Positions 1-9,800 of a stretch of DNA of 64,000 bases are shown here, one piece after another. The notes below the pieces were generated by a model, which did no database searches, was not told the origin of the DNA, and was given only the letters and a program-made list of their open reading frames with translations. Each line of letters starts with the position of its first letter. Positions within the stretch are counted from its first letter, which is position 1. The position numbers were made by a program, and so were the translations under genes. Source of the stretch: Flavobacterium sp. FEMGT703F (GTDB taxonomy: Bacteria; Bacteroidota; Bacteroidia; Flavobacteriales; Flavobacteriaceae); the NCBI GenBank assembly GCA_002786385.1, contig PGCN01000012.1, forward strand, positions 124,001-188,000. Reading direction: 5' to 3'.

Positions 1-761
1 GACCGAAAGAATCGGAAACCCGTTTAGTACATCCGGAAGAAGAAAAAATGAGCGGCTTTGTCTTTAAAATACACGCCAATATGGATCCGAAACACCGCGA
101 CCGTTTGGCTTTCGTAAAAATTGTATCGGGAACTTTTGAAAGAAACAAGCCTTACACCCATGTTCGATTGAATAAAAATTTAAAGTTTTCGAGTCCGAAT
201 GCTTTTTTTGCCGAGAAGAAAGAAATTGTAGATATTTCATATCCCGGCGATATTGTAGGCTTACACGACACAGGTAATTTCAAAATCGGTGACACTTTGA
301 CTGAAGGTGAAATGATGAGCTTTAAAGGTATTCCGAGTTTTTCACCGGAGCATTTCCGTTACATTAACAATGCCGACCCGCTCAAAGCCAAACAATTGGA
401 CAAAGGTGTTGATCAATTAATGGACGAAGGTGTAGCACAATTGTTCACCTTAGAAATGAACAACCGAAAAGTTATCGGTACGGTTGGTGCATTGCAATAC
501 GAAGTAATTCAATACCGTTTGGAGCACGAATACGGCGCCAAATGCAGTTATGAAAACTTCCCGGTTCACAAGGCTTGCTGGGTAAAACCGAACGACCCAA
601 AAAGCGAAGAGTTTAAAGAATTCAAGCGCATCAAGCAAAAGTTTTTGGCGCATGATAAATACGGACAATTGGTATTCTTGGCAGACTCGGAATTTACCAT
701 TCAAATGACGCAGAGTAAATTCCCGAATGTAAAATTATTCTTTACTTCTGAATTCGATTGA
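1..761 (+). CDS. prfC: Peptide chain release factor 3, C-terminal part (5' end outside window)
   Basis: This is the C-terminal part of the GTPase that recycles release factors RF1 and RF2 from the ribosome after termination. The reading frame is open from base 3 and enters the window mid-gene, so the GTP-binding domain is missing here and the first internal ATG at 48 is not the start. Visible residues include FKIHANMDPKHRDRLAFVKI and RVCSG-type domain II sequence (IVSGTFERNKPYTHVRL), followed by the RF3 C-terminal domain with GALQYEVIQYRLEHEYG. That order is characteristic of RF3 rather than EF-G. The stop codon is at 759-761. The next gene lies 69 bases downstream on the same strand and seems to have its own weak promoter. 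Confidence 0.93.
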   Translation, partial: PKESETRLVHPEEEKMSGFVFKIHANMDPKHRDRLAFVKIVSGTFERNKPYTHVRLNKNLKFSSPNAFFAEKKEIVDISYPGDIVGLHDTGNFKIGDTLTEGEMMSFKGIPSFSPEHFRYINNADPLKAKQLDKGVDQLMDEGVAQLFTLEMNNRKVIGTVGALQYEVIQYRLEHEYGAKCSYENFPVHKACWVKPNDPKSEEFKEFKRIKQKFLAHDKYGQLVFLADSEFTIQMTQSKFPNVKLFFTSEFD

Positions 762-808
762 TAACCTGAATTTTATCGGATAAATTTTTTAAGTTTAAAA
801 ATGATTGC

Positions 809-816
809 TATATTTA
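809..816 (+). promoter_or_regulatory. Weak candidate -7 element for the small membrane protein gene
   Basis: The octamer TATATTTA is one base away from the Bacteroidota -7 consensus TANNTTTG. A T-run about 19 bases upstream (787-789) could act as the -33 element. It lies 14 bases before the ATG at 831. The match is degenerate. Confidence 0.35.
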
Positions 817-830
817 CCATCTGAAATAAA

Positions 831-1046
831 ATGACTATGAAACACTTATCAAAAATATATTTGCTGGCCTTTTTGGTTTTCGCTGATATAACAGCTTTTG
901 CCGGACCTGGTGATGATACCGGAGGAGGTGAATTAGGAGGAGGCGACCCGCCAGCGACACCGATAAATACTTATCTTATAGTTATGATAGTTTTAGGTTT
1001 GCTTATGGGGTTTTATTCTTTTAAGAAAACACAGAAATCAAATTAG
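831..1046 (+). CDS. Small exported glycine-rich protein with C-terminal membrane anchor
   Basis: I do not recognise a named family. The 71-residue product has an N-terminal signal peptide (about residues 1-24, ending AFA), a short Gly/Asp-rich linker (GDDTGGGELGGGDPP), a PPATPI motif, one transmembrane helix (about 48-63) and a basic tail (KKTQKSN). Similar short proteins are common in Flavobacteriaceae and are usually annotated as hypothetical. The motif-helix-basic tail layout resembles sorting signals read by membrane transpeptidases, but nothing else in the window supports that. A second in-frame ATG at codon 3 could also be the start. A rho-independent terminator follows at 1086-1113. 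Confidence 0.7.
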   Translation: MTMKHLSKIYLLAFLVFADITAFAGPGDDTGGGELGGGDPPATPINTYLIVMIVLGLLMGFYSFKKTQKSN

Positions 1047-1085
1047 TTCCTTTCCCAAACAAAAGACTTTTAAAACTAAAATAAA

Positions 1086-1113
1086 AAAAACCATCTTTTC
1101 AGATGGTTTTTTT
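1086..1113 (+). terminator. Rho-independent terminator after small membrane protein gene
   Basis: Stem CCATCT/AGATGG with a TTTC loop, flanked by A-run upstream and seven T downstream on the plus strand. Confidence 0.85.
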
Positions 1114-1190
1114 GTTTTATATGACAACTATTTTTTTATAATTAAGTTTAACTAATAACATCCATAAAACCATTTTTATCATTAACCATA

Positions 1191-1218
1191 AAAAAAACCA
1201 CTCAGTTGAGTGGTTTTT
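1191..1218 (-). terminator. Terminator of the 1715-residue T9SS protein gene
   Basis: Stem CCACTC/GAGTGG with a short loop. On the minus strand it is followed by a T-run, 19 bases after the stop codon at 1238. It could also stop any plus-strand read-through. Confidence 0.85.
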
Positions 1219-1237
1219 ATGGTATAATAAATTCTGA

Positions 1238-4200
1238 TTATTCGTCTTCAGCCACTTGAATAGTTGAGATTTTAAGGTCTTTTCTGAGCGTTGTTCTTGG
1301 AAACAATACTTTTTTAGTTACCGATTTACCGTCTTGGGTTTTAATCTTCACCAACAATACTTCGGTAGCAAAACCAACCTTAATTAAAGCTTGACTATTG
1401 TTAATGTCTTTTTGTTGGAACAACAAGCGACCTGCCAAATCGTAAATCATTACATGGTCCATTACAAAGTTTCCTGTATTGATGGAAATCTCGTTAGATG
1501 GCGTTTTGTAGATAACCACTTGGTTCTCAGTCAACACCGGATCTGTAACCCCTAAAGTTGACGCTTGGAATACTACTTCAAAACGAGCGTTAAAAGTACC
1601 CGATTCAGTAGCAAACGAGTAAGCACCATCGGATAAATTATGAACCGTACCGGTTACAGTATCTCTTAAATATACCGCTTGTCCTGAAGCAAACAAACCA
1701 TCTACTCTATCCACAGCTATACTGTAAGTACCGGCTGTAGTAGCAGTAAACTGCATCGGAATCACATCAGAAGTCGAGAAAGGCAAGGCTTTACATTGGA
1801 TAGCGTAAGGTTCAGCATCTAAAACAGAAGCCAAAGCAATTTCACCATCGTTAATATATTTACCGTCGTAGTTCATATCGAAACCATTAGTAGCATTGGT
1901 TACATAACCAATCATGGCTTGCGAGAACGCTCCGGCTGCATTGGTAACATTCAACCAAATTCTGTTTCTTTCCACAGTATTAGCAGAATGGGCAGTATTA
2001 GCCGTTCTTAAGAAACTGTTGGTATGATCGTCTATGCGCATAGTATTATCAAACACTACATTTCCGGAACCTGATCCGGTACCTTCCACAAAGAATCCTT
2101 GTCCGGTTTGAATTACTTGATTAGGTAGGTTAGCAACTTCATTAGCTCTTTCTTCACCATTCGAAATAAAACCACCCATGTTGAAAGTACAGTAAGAAGG
2201 CTTATTGGAACCATTGGTTTTACGCCACAAATACAAAGTACCGGTGATAGCAGCAGCATTATTAGGATTAGTAATAAATGCCTCAGGATCCATTGGAGAC
2301 GGATAAGGATTACCCACTAAGGTAAAGCGTTTACCGGGACCAAAGTTAGCCAACGGAATGGTATAAGTACCACTATTTGGTACTCCGGTAAAAGTTCCTG
2401 TCCATGATTGAGGTTGTGAAGCTGAGTGTGTATTAGCCACGCGAATTAAAACTCCTTTAGCCGTTTCAAAAGAAGTGGTTGACGGACTTGTAACAACAGT
2501 ATAAAAATTAGTATTAGAATCATAATTATAAAAACGGTTTGCCAAAGTTAAAGGCGAAAAAGCTTGCATTTGTTGTCCGGCTACCGGAGCAGACCACAAA
2601 GTATAATCTAAACGTTTGATTGGAGACGAATTGGCCTTCACAATTACAGTACCACTATTTAAGTTGGTTGTACCACTTTGAATTAAATGGGCTTGGGCTT
2701 CAAAAGTCATAGTACTTCCGGTAGTTACCGTTAATGCGCCTGATAAAATTACACTATCTTGCGGCACTACAGTAACCACGGCGTTATTTTGAACGGTTAA
2801 AGAACATCCTTGCAAATTATAATTAGCACCCGGTGAGGTATAATTAGCCGAAATAATCAAAGCTTTATTAGCTGTAGGCTCTCCACCAACCCAAGACGTA
2901 CCGTTCCAAGTAGTGGAAGCGAAAGATAAAGTAGCTGCAGAAGAATAAGCTTCAGCACAAGCACCGTTTTGAACAACAGCTCTAAACTTAGTCTCTTGCG
3001 TTAAAGCATCACTAGTGTAAGTTGTTGCCGTGTTGGCAATTGGAGTCCAGGTGGTAAACGGACTTACTGCACTTTCCCAACGAATCACATTACCGGTGTG
3101 ACCGGATAAAGTTAACAATCCGCTAGTGGCACCGGAACAAATTGTAGCAGTTCCAGAAACCGACCCTCCTACTGAAAAAGGAGACACAGTAACTGTTCTT
3201 GTTGCGGTAGCATTAGCACAACCTCCTGTTCCTGTTACGGTATAGGTCATTGTAGCTGTTCCGGAAGTAACCGGTGTTACCACTCCTGAAGCACTATTGA
3301 TAGTAGCTACAGCAGTATTACCCGAAGTCCAAGCACCTCCTGATACAGAAGAACTAAAGGTAGTAGTACCATTTGAACAAATCGTTTGAGTACCACTTAA
3401 AGTTCCTGCTGATGGTGCTGCGGTTACTGTAACGGTTCTGGTAGCAGTAGCATTAGCACAACCTCCTGTCCCTGTTACAGTATATGTCATAGTAGCCGTT
3501 CCGGCAGCAACCGGAGTTACTACTCCTGTAGCACTATTGATTGTTGCTACAGCTGTATTACCTGATGTCCAAGCACCTCCTGATACAGAAGAACCAAAGG
3601 TAGTAGTACCATTCGAACAAATCGTTTGAGTTCCACTTAAAGTTCCTGCTGTTGGTGCAGCAGTTACTGTAACAGTTCTGGTAGCGGTTGCATTAGCACA
3701 ACCTCCTGTCCCTGTTACGGTATAGGTCATTGTAGCCGTTCCGGCAGCAACCGGAGTTACTACTCCTGAAGCACTGTTGATAGTAGCTACAGCTGTATTA
3801 CCTGATGTCCAAGCACCTCCTGATACAGTAGAACCAAAGGTAGTAGTACCATTCGAACAAATCGTTTGAGTTCCACTTAAAGTTCCTGCTGTTGGTGCAG
3901 CAGTTACTGTAACAGTTCTGGTAGCGGTTGCATTAGCACAACCTCCTGTCCCTGTTACGGTATAGGTCATTGTAGCCGTTCCGGCAGCAACCGGCGTTAC
4001 CACTCCTGAAGCACTATTAATAGTAGCTACAGCAGTATTACCCGAAGTCCAAGCACCGCCTGACACAGTTGAAGCAAATGTAGTTGTACCGTTAGAACAA
4101 ACAGATTGAGTACCGCTCAAAGTTCCTGCTGATGGTGCAGCAGTTACTGTAACAGTTCTCGTAGCGGTTGCATTAGCACAACCTCCCGTCCCTGTTACGG

Positions 4201-6385
4201 TATAGGTCATTGTAGCAGTTCCGGCAGCAACCGGAGTTACTACTCCTGAAGCACTGTTGATAGTAGCTACAGCTGTATTACCTGATGTCCAAGCACCGCC
4301 AGACACAGTTGAAGCAAATGTAGTTGTACCGTTAGAACAAACCGTTTGTGTTCCACTTAAAGTTCCTGCTGTTGGTGCAGCAGTTACTGTAACAGTTCTC
4401 GTAGCTGTTGCATTCGCACAACCACCTGTTCCTGTTACGGTATAGGTCATTGTAGCTGTTCCGACAGCAACCGGCGTTACCACTCCAGTAGCACTATTGA
4501 TTGTTGCTACAGCCGTATTACCTGATGTCCAAGCACCTCCTGATACAGTAGAACCAAAGGTAGTAGTTCCATTCGAACAAATCGCTTGAGTACCACTTAA
4601 AGTTCCGGCTGATGGCGGTGAGGTAACAGTTATCGTAATAGGAGAAGATGTAGCAGAACACCCATTAGGAGGAGTTACTGTAACTGTATAATTCGTTGTG
4701 ACATTAGGAGATGCTGTTGGATTTTCAACAGTTGAACTACTCAATCCGGTTGTAGGAGACCAACTGTAAGTCATTGCACCACATGTTGCACTATTTACAG
4801 TAATAGACCAAGAATTTAAAGCCCCTGTATCTTGAGAAGCATCATCAAAAACACGTAGCGTCCAAATACCTGCTGCAGGACCAGAAAAAGTAGAAAATGC
4901 TGTTTCAGGTGCATAAGGACCATTTGCCGGAGTGCTAATCAAAGTATTTCCTGTAGGTAGACCTATACCCCCTGTTTGAAAAGTTGCAACAATATTATCA
5001 GTATCTCCTCCTTTATCAAGACATAATGGAATTTCAGTTCCATTTGGAGACACAAGATAAATATCTAAATCAGCTACCCAAGTGTGAGAAATATTTAACG
5101 TCACAGCAGAAACTTCATTTGCAGAAGCACAAGTATTTGGCAAAGTAATTTGTGACGTCGCTCCAGTTGTTTGATCGTTGTCAGGAATACTTGTTGTGAG
5201 AGAAACAGAATTAGAAGCACTTGAAGGCGCGTAAGAAAAAGTAGTTAACAGAGAGGTTGAATTACCACTACAAATTGAATTTTCAGTAGCTGACGCTGTT
5301 ACTGAATTGGGGCTAGGATTAACAATCAGGGTTTTAGAAGCTGTTGCCGCTCCACAAGAACCACCGGTTGAGGTCAACGTTAAAGTAGCCGTTCCTGAAA
5401 ATGAGGCTGGCGGCGCCCAAGTAGCGTTTAAACTTGTGGCACTGGGGGTAAAAGTTCCTCCCGACACACTAGAAGACCAAGTGCCTCCTGTGGCAGATCC
5501 GCTAATACTACCGCCTAAAGCGGCAGAGGTTCCTCCTTGACATATAGGCGGCAAATCAGCACCGGCATTAACAATTGGTGTAGTACAACCATTAATGCTC
5601 ACTCCAGTCATGGACGGAAAAGACGAACCGCTTAAAACAATTGCTCCATTAGAACTTGTATTTGTGGTTGGTACTGTAGAGAAATTAAAAATTCCTATTC
5701 TGTTACCAATATCACTTGAAGTCCCTGAAGTATTATAGTTAGCAATTATTTCGTCTATCAAGTCAAAATTAGTGTATGTATCAAATGTTCTGGCCGTTGT
5801 ATTTCCAAGTCTGCAAGAGTTGGCTATCATAATGGCTTGATCACCTGAATTTATTGTGAGATTAGTTCCGAAATTAAAAGTTGTAACAGCTGTATTATTG
5901 TTCAAATTTCTTGAATTAGTAATAGGTGAGGCTTGATCAACATAATCAAAAACGGCTGCCCAAACTTTTGTTTCAACAATATTATTATTCGTTTGCACTC
6001 TTACCGATAATGTTGTACCGCTTGCAGCATCAATGTTGGCTTCATCGAGATAATAAATAGCAGTGTGTTGACGACTACTTACAGTTAAATCTCCTTGAGC
6101 AAATGTAAGAGATCTTCCTCCATATGATAGAGCAACCGTGTTCGTACCATTAGTTCTTAAAGTCGAAGCCACTGCTACAACCAATAATCTACTGGTACCA
6201 CTTCCGGCCGAAATGTTAAATGTTGGAGTTTGAGCTGATGTACTAATGCCTTCATAGACGTTAGTCCAATTTTGAAGAGTAGTAACCTGGGCTTGAACAA
6301 CATTAATCCCGAAAATAAAAATCAGCAGTATCAACAACCGATTTCCATATTTGATAGATTTGGACATCTTTAAAAAATTTCTCAT
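1238..6385 (-). CDS. Giant secreted surface protein with P domain, six 80-residue repeats and T9SS type C signal
   Basis: A 1715-residue secreted protein with an N-terminal signal peptide (about 1-32, ending VQA). In order it shows a beta-rich N-terminal region (33-260), an Ig/PKD-like domain (270-355), a proprotein-convertase-type P domain (about 395-530, with LDIYLVSPNGTEIPLCLDKG and the closing WSITV), an Ig/PKD-like domain, six near-identical 80-residue Ig-like repeats (about 587-1066, each with CSNGTTTF and SGNTAVATINS), another Ig-like domain, and a C-terminal module (about 1200-1690). That last module contains RLDYTLWSAPV, VERNRIWLNVTN, ALPF and LRDTVTGTVHNL and matches what is annotated as the T9SS sorting signal type C region. 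This predicts export through the outer membrane and surface display or release, possibly as an adhesin. I see no catalytic domain. Unusually, about 20 residues follow the usual end (VTKKVLF). The same C-terminal module occurs in the genes at 6821-11659 and 52444-58620. Confidence 0.88.
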   Translation of the reverse strand: MRNFLKMSKSIKYGNRLLILLIFIFGINVVQAQVTTLQNWTNVYEGISTSAQTPTFNISAGSGTSRLLVVAVASTLRTNGTNTVALSYGGRSLTFAQGDLTVSSRQHTAIYYLDEANIDAASGTTLSVRVQTNNNIVETKVWAAVFDYVDQASPITNSRNLNNNTAVTTFNFGTNLTINSGDQAIMIANSCRLGNTTARTFDTYTNFDLIDEIIANYNTSGTSSDIGNRIGIFNFSTVPTTNTSSNGAIVLSGSSFPSMTGVSINGCTTPIVNAGADLPPICQGGTSAALGGSISGSATGGTWSSSVSGGTFTPSATSLNATWAPPASFSGTATLTLTSTGGSCGAATASKTLIVNPSPNSVTASATENSICSGNSTSLLTTFSYAPSSASNSVSLTTSIPDNDQTTGATSQITLPNTCASANEVSAVTLNISHTWVADLDIYLVSPNGTEIPLCLDKGGDTDNIVATFQTGGIGLPTGNTLISTPANGPYAPETAFSTFSGPAAGIWTLRVFDDASQDTGALNSWSITVNSATCGAMTYSWSPTTGLSSSTVENPTASPNVTTNYTVTVTPPNGCSATSSPITITVTSPPSAGTLSGTQAICSNGTTTFGSTVSGGAWTSGNTAVATINSATGVVTPVAVGTATMTYTVTGTGGCANATATRTVTVTAAPTAGTLSGTQTVCSNGTTTFASTVSGGAWTSGNTAVATINSASGVVTPVAAGTATMTYTVTGTGGCANATATRTVTVTAAPSAGTLSGTQSVCSNGTTTFASTVSGGAWTSGNTAVATINSASGVVTPVAAGTATMTYTVTGTGGCANATATRTVTVTAAPTAGTLSGTQTICSNGTTTFGSTVSGGAWTSGNTAVATINSASGVVTPVAAGTATMTYTVTGTGGCANATATRTVTVTAAPTAGTLSGTQTICSNGTTTFGSSVSGGAWTSGNTAVATINSATGVVTPVAAGTATMTYTVTGTGGCANATATRTVTVTAAPSAGTLSGTQTICSNGTTTFSSSVSGGAWTSGNTAVATINSASGVVTPVTSGTATMTYTVTGTGGCANATATRTVTVSPFSVGGSVSGTATICSGATSGLLTLSGHTGNVIRWESAVSPFTTWTPIANTATTYTSDALTQETKFRAVVQNGACAEAYSSAATLSFASTTWNGTSWVGGEPTANKALIISANYTSPGANYNLQGCSLTVQNNAVVTVVPQDSVILSGALTVTTGSTMTFEAQAHLIQSGTTNLNSGTVIVKANSSPIKRLDYTLWSAPVAGQQMQAFSPLTLANRFYNYDSNTNFYTVVTSPSTTSFETAKGVLIRVANTHSASQPQSWTGTFTGVPNSGTYTIPLANFGPGKRFTLVGNPYPSPMDPEAFITNPNNAAAITGTLYLWRKTNGSNKPSYCTFNMGGFISNGEERANEVANLPNQVIQTGQGFFVEGTGSGSGNVVFDNTMRIDDHTNSFLRTANTAHSANTVERNRIWLNVTNAAGAFSQAMIGYVTNATNGFDMNYDGKYINDGEIALASVLDAEPYAIQCKALPFSTSDVIPMQFTATTAGTYSIAVDRVDGLFASGQAVYLRDTVTGTVHNLSDGAYSFATESGTFNARFEVVFQASTLGVTDPVLTENQVVIYKTPSNEISINTGNFVMDHVMIYDLAGRLLFQQKDINNSQALIKVGFATEVLLVKIKTQDGKSVTKKVLFPRTTLRKDLKISTIQVAEDE
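3188..4627 (-). repeat. Six tandem 240-bp repeats inside the 1715-residue protein gene
   Basis: Units start at 3188, 3428, 3668, 3908, 4148 and 4388, each exactly 240 bp (80 codons), with no insertion or deletion between units. Each encodes one Ig-like domain from about TVTAAP...GTLSGTQ to GGCANATATR. The units are nearly identical at the DNA level, and the outer units are the most diverged. This points to recent unit duplication or ongoing gene conversion. Confidence 0.95.
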
Positions 6386-6770
6386 AATATTCTGTAGGTT
6401 AATAATATTAATTTGTTTTTATGACAAAGGTGACTTAAAATGAAAGTTAGAATCAAAAAAAATCGATAGCAGTGCAATAAAATCGATAAAGTTCAATTTT
6501 TGTACGTATTTCACCACTTTCGAACAGAATCTAACCCATTCAAGCTAAATCAACAATCAAAAATAGATTAAAAAAAGATTACAAACCAAATTTTTTATCG
6601 ACAAAATGCAATTTTTATCGATTATTTACATTATATAATGTTTTTTATAGTCTATATATTACAATATGATAGAATTTAGCAACAAATTATTAACTATAAA
6701 ATTTAAAGCTATACTTTGGGTAGTTTAAATTGCTTTACTTTGACCAAAGCAGTAAAGTAAAGCCTATAAA
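6386..6770. other. Intergenic region between the two T9SS giants, with paired ATCGATA boxes
   Basis: An A+T-rich non-coding stretch upstream of the gene at 1238-6385. It carries four copies of a TCGATA-type box. Two are in one orientation at 6462-6468 and 6482-6488, and two are inverted at 6594-6601 and 6614-6621. Both pairs have an exact 20-bp period. On the minus strand a possible promoter reads TTTG, 21 bases, CACCTTTG (-7 at about 6423-6430), one base off the consensus. A 10-bp perfect inverted repeat, GCTTTACTTT/AAAGTAAAGC, lies at 6732-6763. Confidence 0.5.
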
Positions 6771-6773
6771 AAA

Positions 6774-6802
6774 AACCTGTCTTCGCAGACAGGTTTTTTT
6801 AT
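6774..6802 (-). terminator. Terminator of the second T9SS giant gene
   Basis: Perfect 7-bp stem CCTGTCT/AGACAGG, which on the minus strand closes a GCGA tetraloop and is followed by eight T. It lies about 20 bases after the stop codon at 6821. Confidence 0.92.
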
Positions 6803-6820
6803 AAAATATGTAAGGTGAAT

Positions 6821-9800
6821 TTATTTAACGAACTTCTTAGTAATGGTTTCTCCGGTAACAGCCGTAATTTGCAACAACACTACTTGATTGGTGGCCGGCA
6901 AAGCCAAAGTGGCTTGTGAAGCATTGATAGCATTGCTCTCCGTTAACAAACGACCTCTGATATCGAACACTTTAATACTATTCATTACTATAGTACCGGT
7001 AGCAACAGTAACACTAGAAGCATCTGCAGCGTAAACTACTACTTGATTTTGAGTTAAAGTAGGCGTATCAGTACCTAAAGTAGCTTGATATACCACTTCA
7101 AAACGGCTATCAAAAGTACCGGCTTCTACTGCAAAAGTATAAGCACCATCATTTAAATTGTGGGTAACCCCCAAAACATTATCGCGCAAAAATACAGTTT
7201 GATCGTTGGCAAATATTCCATCAACATGGTCTATGGCAATAGTGTAAGTTCCGGCAGTAGTAGCTTTAAAACGCATTGGCACTACATCGGCAGCGTCAAA
7301 CGGCAAAGCACGTCCTTGGATAGCCATAGGGTTGGCACCCAATAAGGAAGTCAAAGCAATCTCACCATCGTTAATATATTTACCATCAATTTGAGCATCA
7401 AATCCGTTAGAGGCATTAGTCATATAGCCAATCATAGTTTGTGAAAACGCACCGGCGCCGTTAGTAGCATTCAACCAAACACGATTGCGTTCCACTGAAG
7501 TAGTAGTTTGCGCATTACGGAAGAATTGGTTCGCGTTATTGTCGGCACGCATGGCATTGGTAAATAACAATTGGTTGTTCGTTCCGGTAGCTTCTACAAA
7601 GAAAGCCTGACCGGTTTGTATTACATCATTTAAGTCGAAGGTTTGATCGTCATTATTGGTAACAAAACCTCCTGAAGTCCAAGTACAATAACTAGGATTA
7701 GCGCTACCGTTGGTTTTTCTCCAGAAATATAAAGTACCGGTAATGCTACCACTGTTGTTAGCATCTTCAATGAAAGATAAGGCATTAATAGGTGACGGAT
7801 AAGGATTTCCAACCAAGTTGAATCGCTCACCGGCCACAGCATCCTGCATAGTCACGCTGTAATCACCATTATGAGGCACACCCACAAATTGTCCGGCAAA
7901 AGCCGTTGGCGTAACCGCAGGGTGGTTATTAGGTACACGAATCAAGAAGCCTTTTCCGGCATCAAAAGTAGTAGTAGACGGACTAGGAACTGATTCATAA
8001 AAGTTAGTAGTCGAATTGTAAAGATAAAAACGATTCGTAAGGGTTTGCGGAGAGAAGTTCAATAAATTTTGACCCACTACCGGCGAAGACCATAACGTAT
8101 AATCCAAACGTTTTATCAAAGAGCTGTTGCGTTTAACGGTTACTGAACCGGTATTGTCAACATCTGCCGTTTGAATCAAATTGGCATTGTTTTCAACCAC
8201 CACATCAGCAGCTGTTAAATTGTTTACCAATTCATTTACAACAGTAATAGTATTTCCTGAATTAACAGTTAAAGAACCCGAGTTAACGGTTACTTTTTTA
8301 GCGGTAATCTCGCCGTTAACAGCAGTACTGTACACACCGGCAATAACCGCTTCAATATCGGCATCCGGTCCGGTAGTATTGGTCCAAGCAGTACCGTTCC
8401 ATGTACAAGATACCGGTTTGGTGGTTACTGAAATTTCATTTGAACTTCCGGTAGCAACTGTTCCGTTTACGGCTCTCACACGGTAAAAATATTGTGTTTC
8501 AGGATCAAGACCTGTTACAGCATAAGCAGTAAAATTCCCAACATTTAAACTTTGGTATCCTGAAGCATAAACCAATGATTCACTATCTACAGTCACTACA
8601 ATATCGTCGATAAAGAATCGAGCGTTGCTAATTTGAAAAGCTCTGAAAGTAACTTGAGTTGCAGCCGTAGCACCGGTTACATTCACAGTATAGTTGGCAA
8701 AAGCTCCTTTAGTCATGGTTACCGAACTTTGACTCAAAGTTCCGCCACCGGTTACTTCTAAAAGTAGCGTGGTTTGCTCTGAAGCACTATCCCAAGCACC
8801 GGCTCTAAAAGTCACAACGGCGTTACCGGCTGTTCCAAAGACAGGAGTAGTTAAAGCACCACGAGCACTACCCGTTCCCAATTTAGCACAATTATCTCCT
8901 CTGTATCCTGATGCGTCTGTCCAACCAACAATATCAAAGGTATTAGTAGCTATACTTCCACTCCATCCGCCGGAATTCCCTCCGGTACCATTGGTTGTTC
9001 CTAAATTGGTCCAAGTAAAATCTTGGTTAATTACCTCAGTAACACCTCCGGTTTTAATATAAACATCTAATTCATAAGAAGTCGCTCCCGAAACAGCATT
9101 CCATTTAGCTGTAAATCCAACCGGCAACACTGCAGTCGCTGCCGTAGCCGTTGGTACCGTTAAAGCGGTAATGTCGGCCGTTAAACCTGTTGGTTGAGAA
9201 ACACTATAGTTAGAAGCTTTGGTTCCAGCTAAACTGTAACCGGTTACCGTAACCGCAATGCCTACGCCCGGTAAAGCGGAAGCAAAAGTAGCCGTTGGCG
9301 TACCTGTAATAGATACAGCAGACTCATCGCCTGAAACCAAACCGCTCAATCCCGGCGCACCGCTTAAAGTAGCAGTGGTTGTACCATCTTGCACTTTATC
9401 ATCTGCTACCACTCCTGTTATGGTTAGGTTTTTAACCGCAACCGTCAAGGTTTGGTTAACAGCGGTAGCTGCGGTATTGTTAACATCTCCGGCTTGTGAC
9501 GCAGTAATGGTGGTTGACCCTGCCCCTACTATAATAACCGTATCACCCGAAACGGTAGCCACAGCGGTATTAGAACTGCTATAGGATACTGTTAAACCGG
9601 AAGAGGCAGTAGCCGATAAAGCAAAAGCAGCATCTCCGTAAACTTTAGACGCCAATGTTCCAAATGTAATAGTTTGCGAAGCCTGACTTATAGTAATAGT
9701 AATTGTTGCAGCGGCACTGGTTCCACCACCGTTGGCAGCTGTAACGCCTACTGCAAAAGTCCCCACTTGCGTAGGAGTACCGGAAATTAAACCGGTAGTA

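Noticed and set aside
3188-4627. CRISPR-like array suggested by regular repeats
   Set aside because: The units are 240 bp, contiguous, in frame and coding. There are no spacers and no cas genes.
8181-9584. Several Val/Ala/Pro-rich open frames opposite the second T9SS giant
   Set aside because: They mirror the Thr/Ala/Gly-rich codons of the real gene and carry no start or promoter signals.
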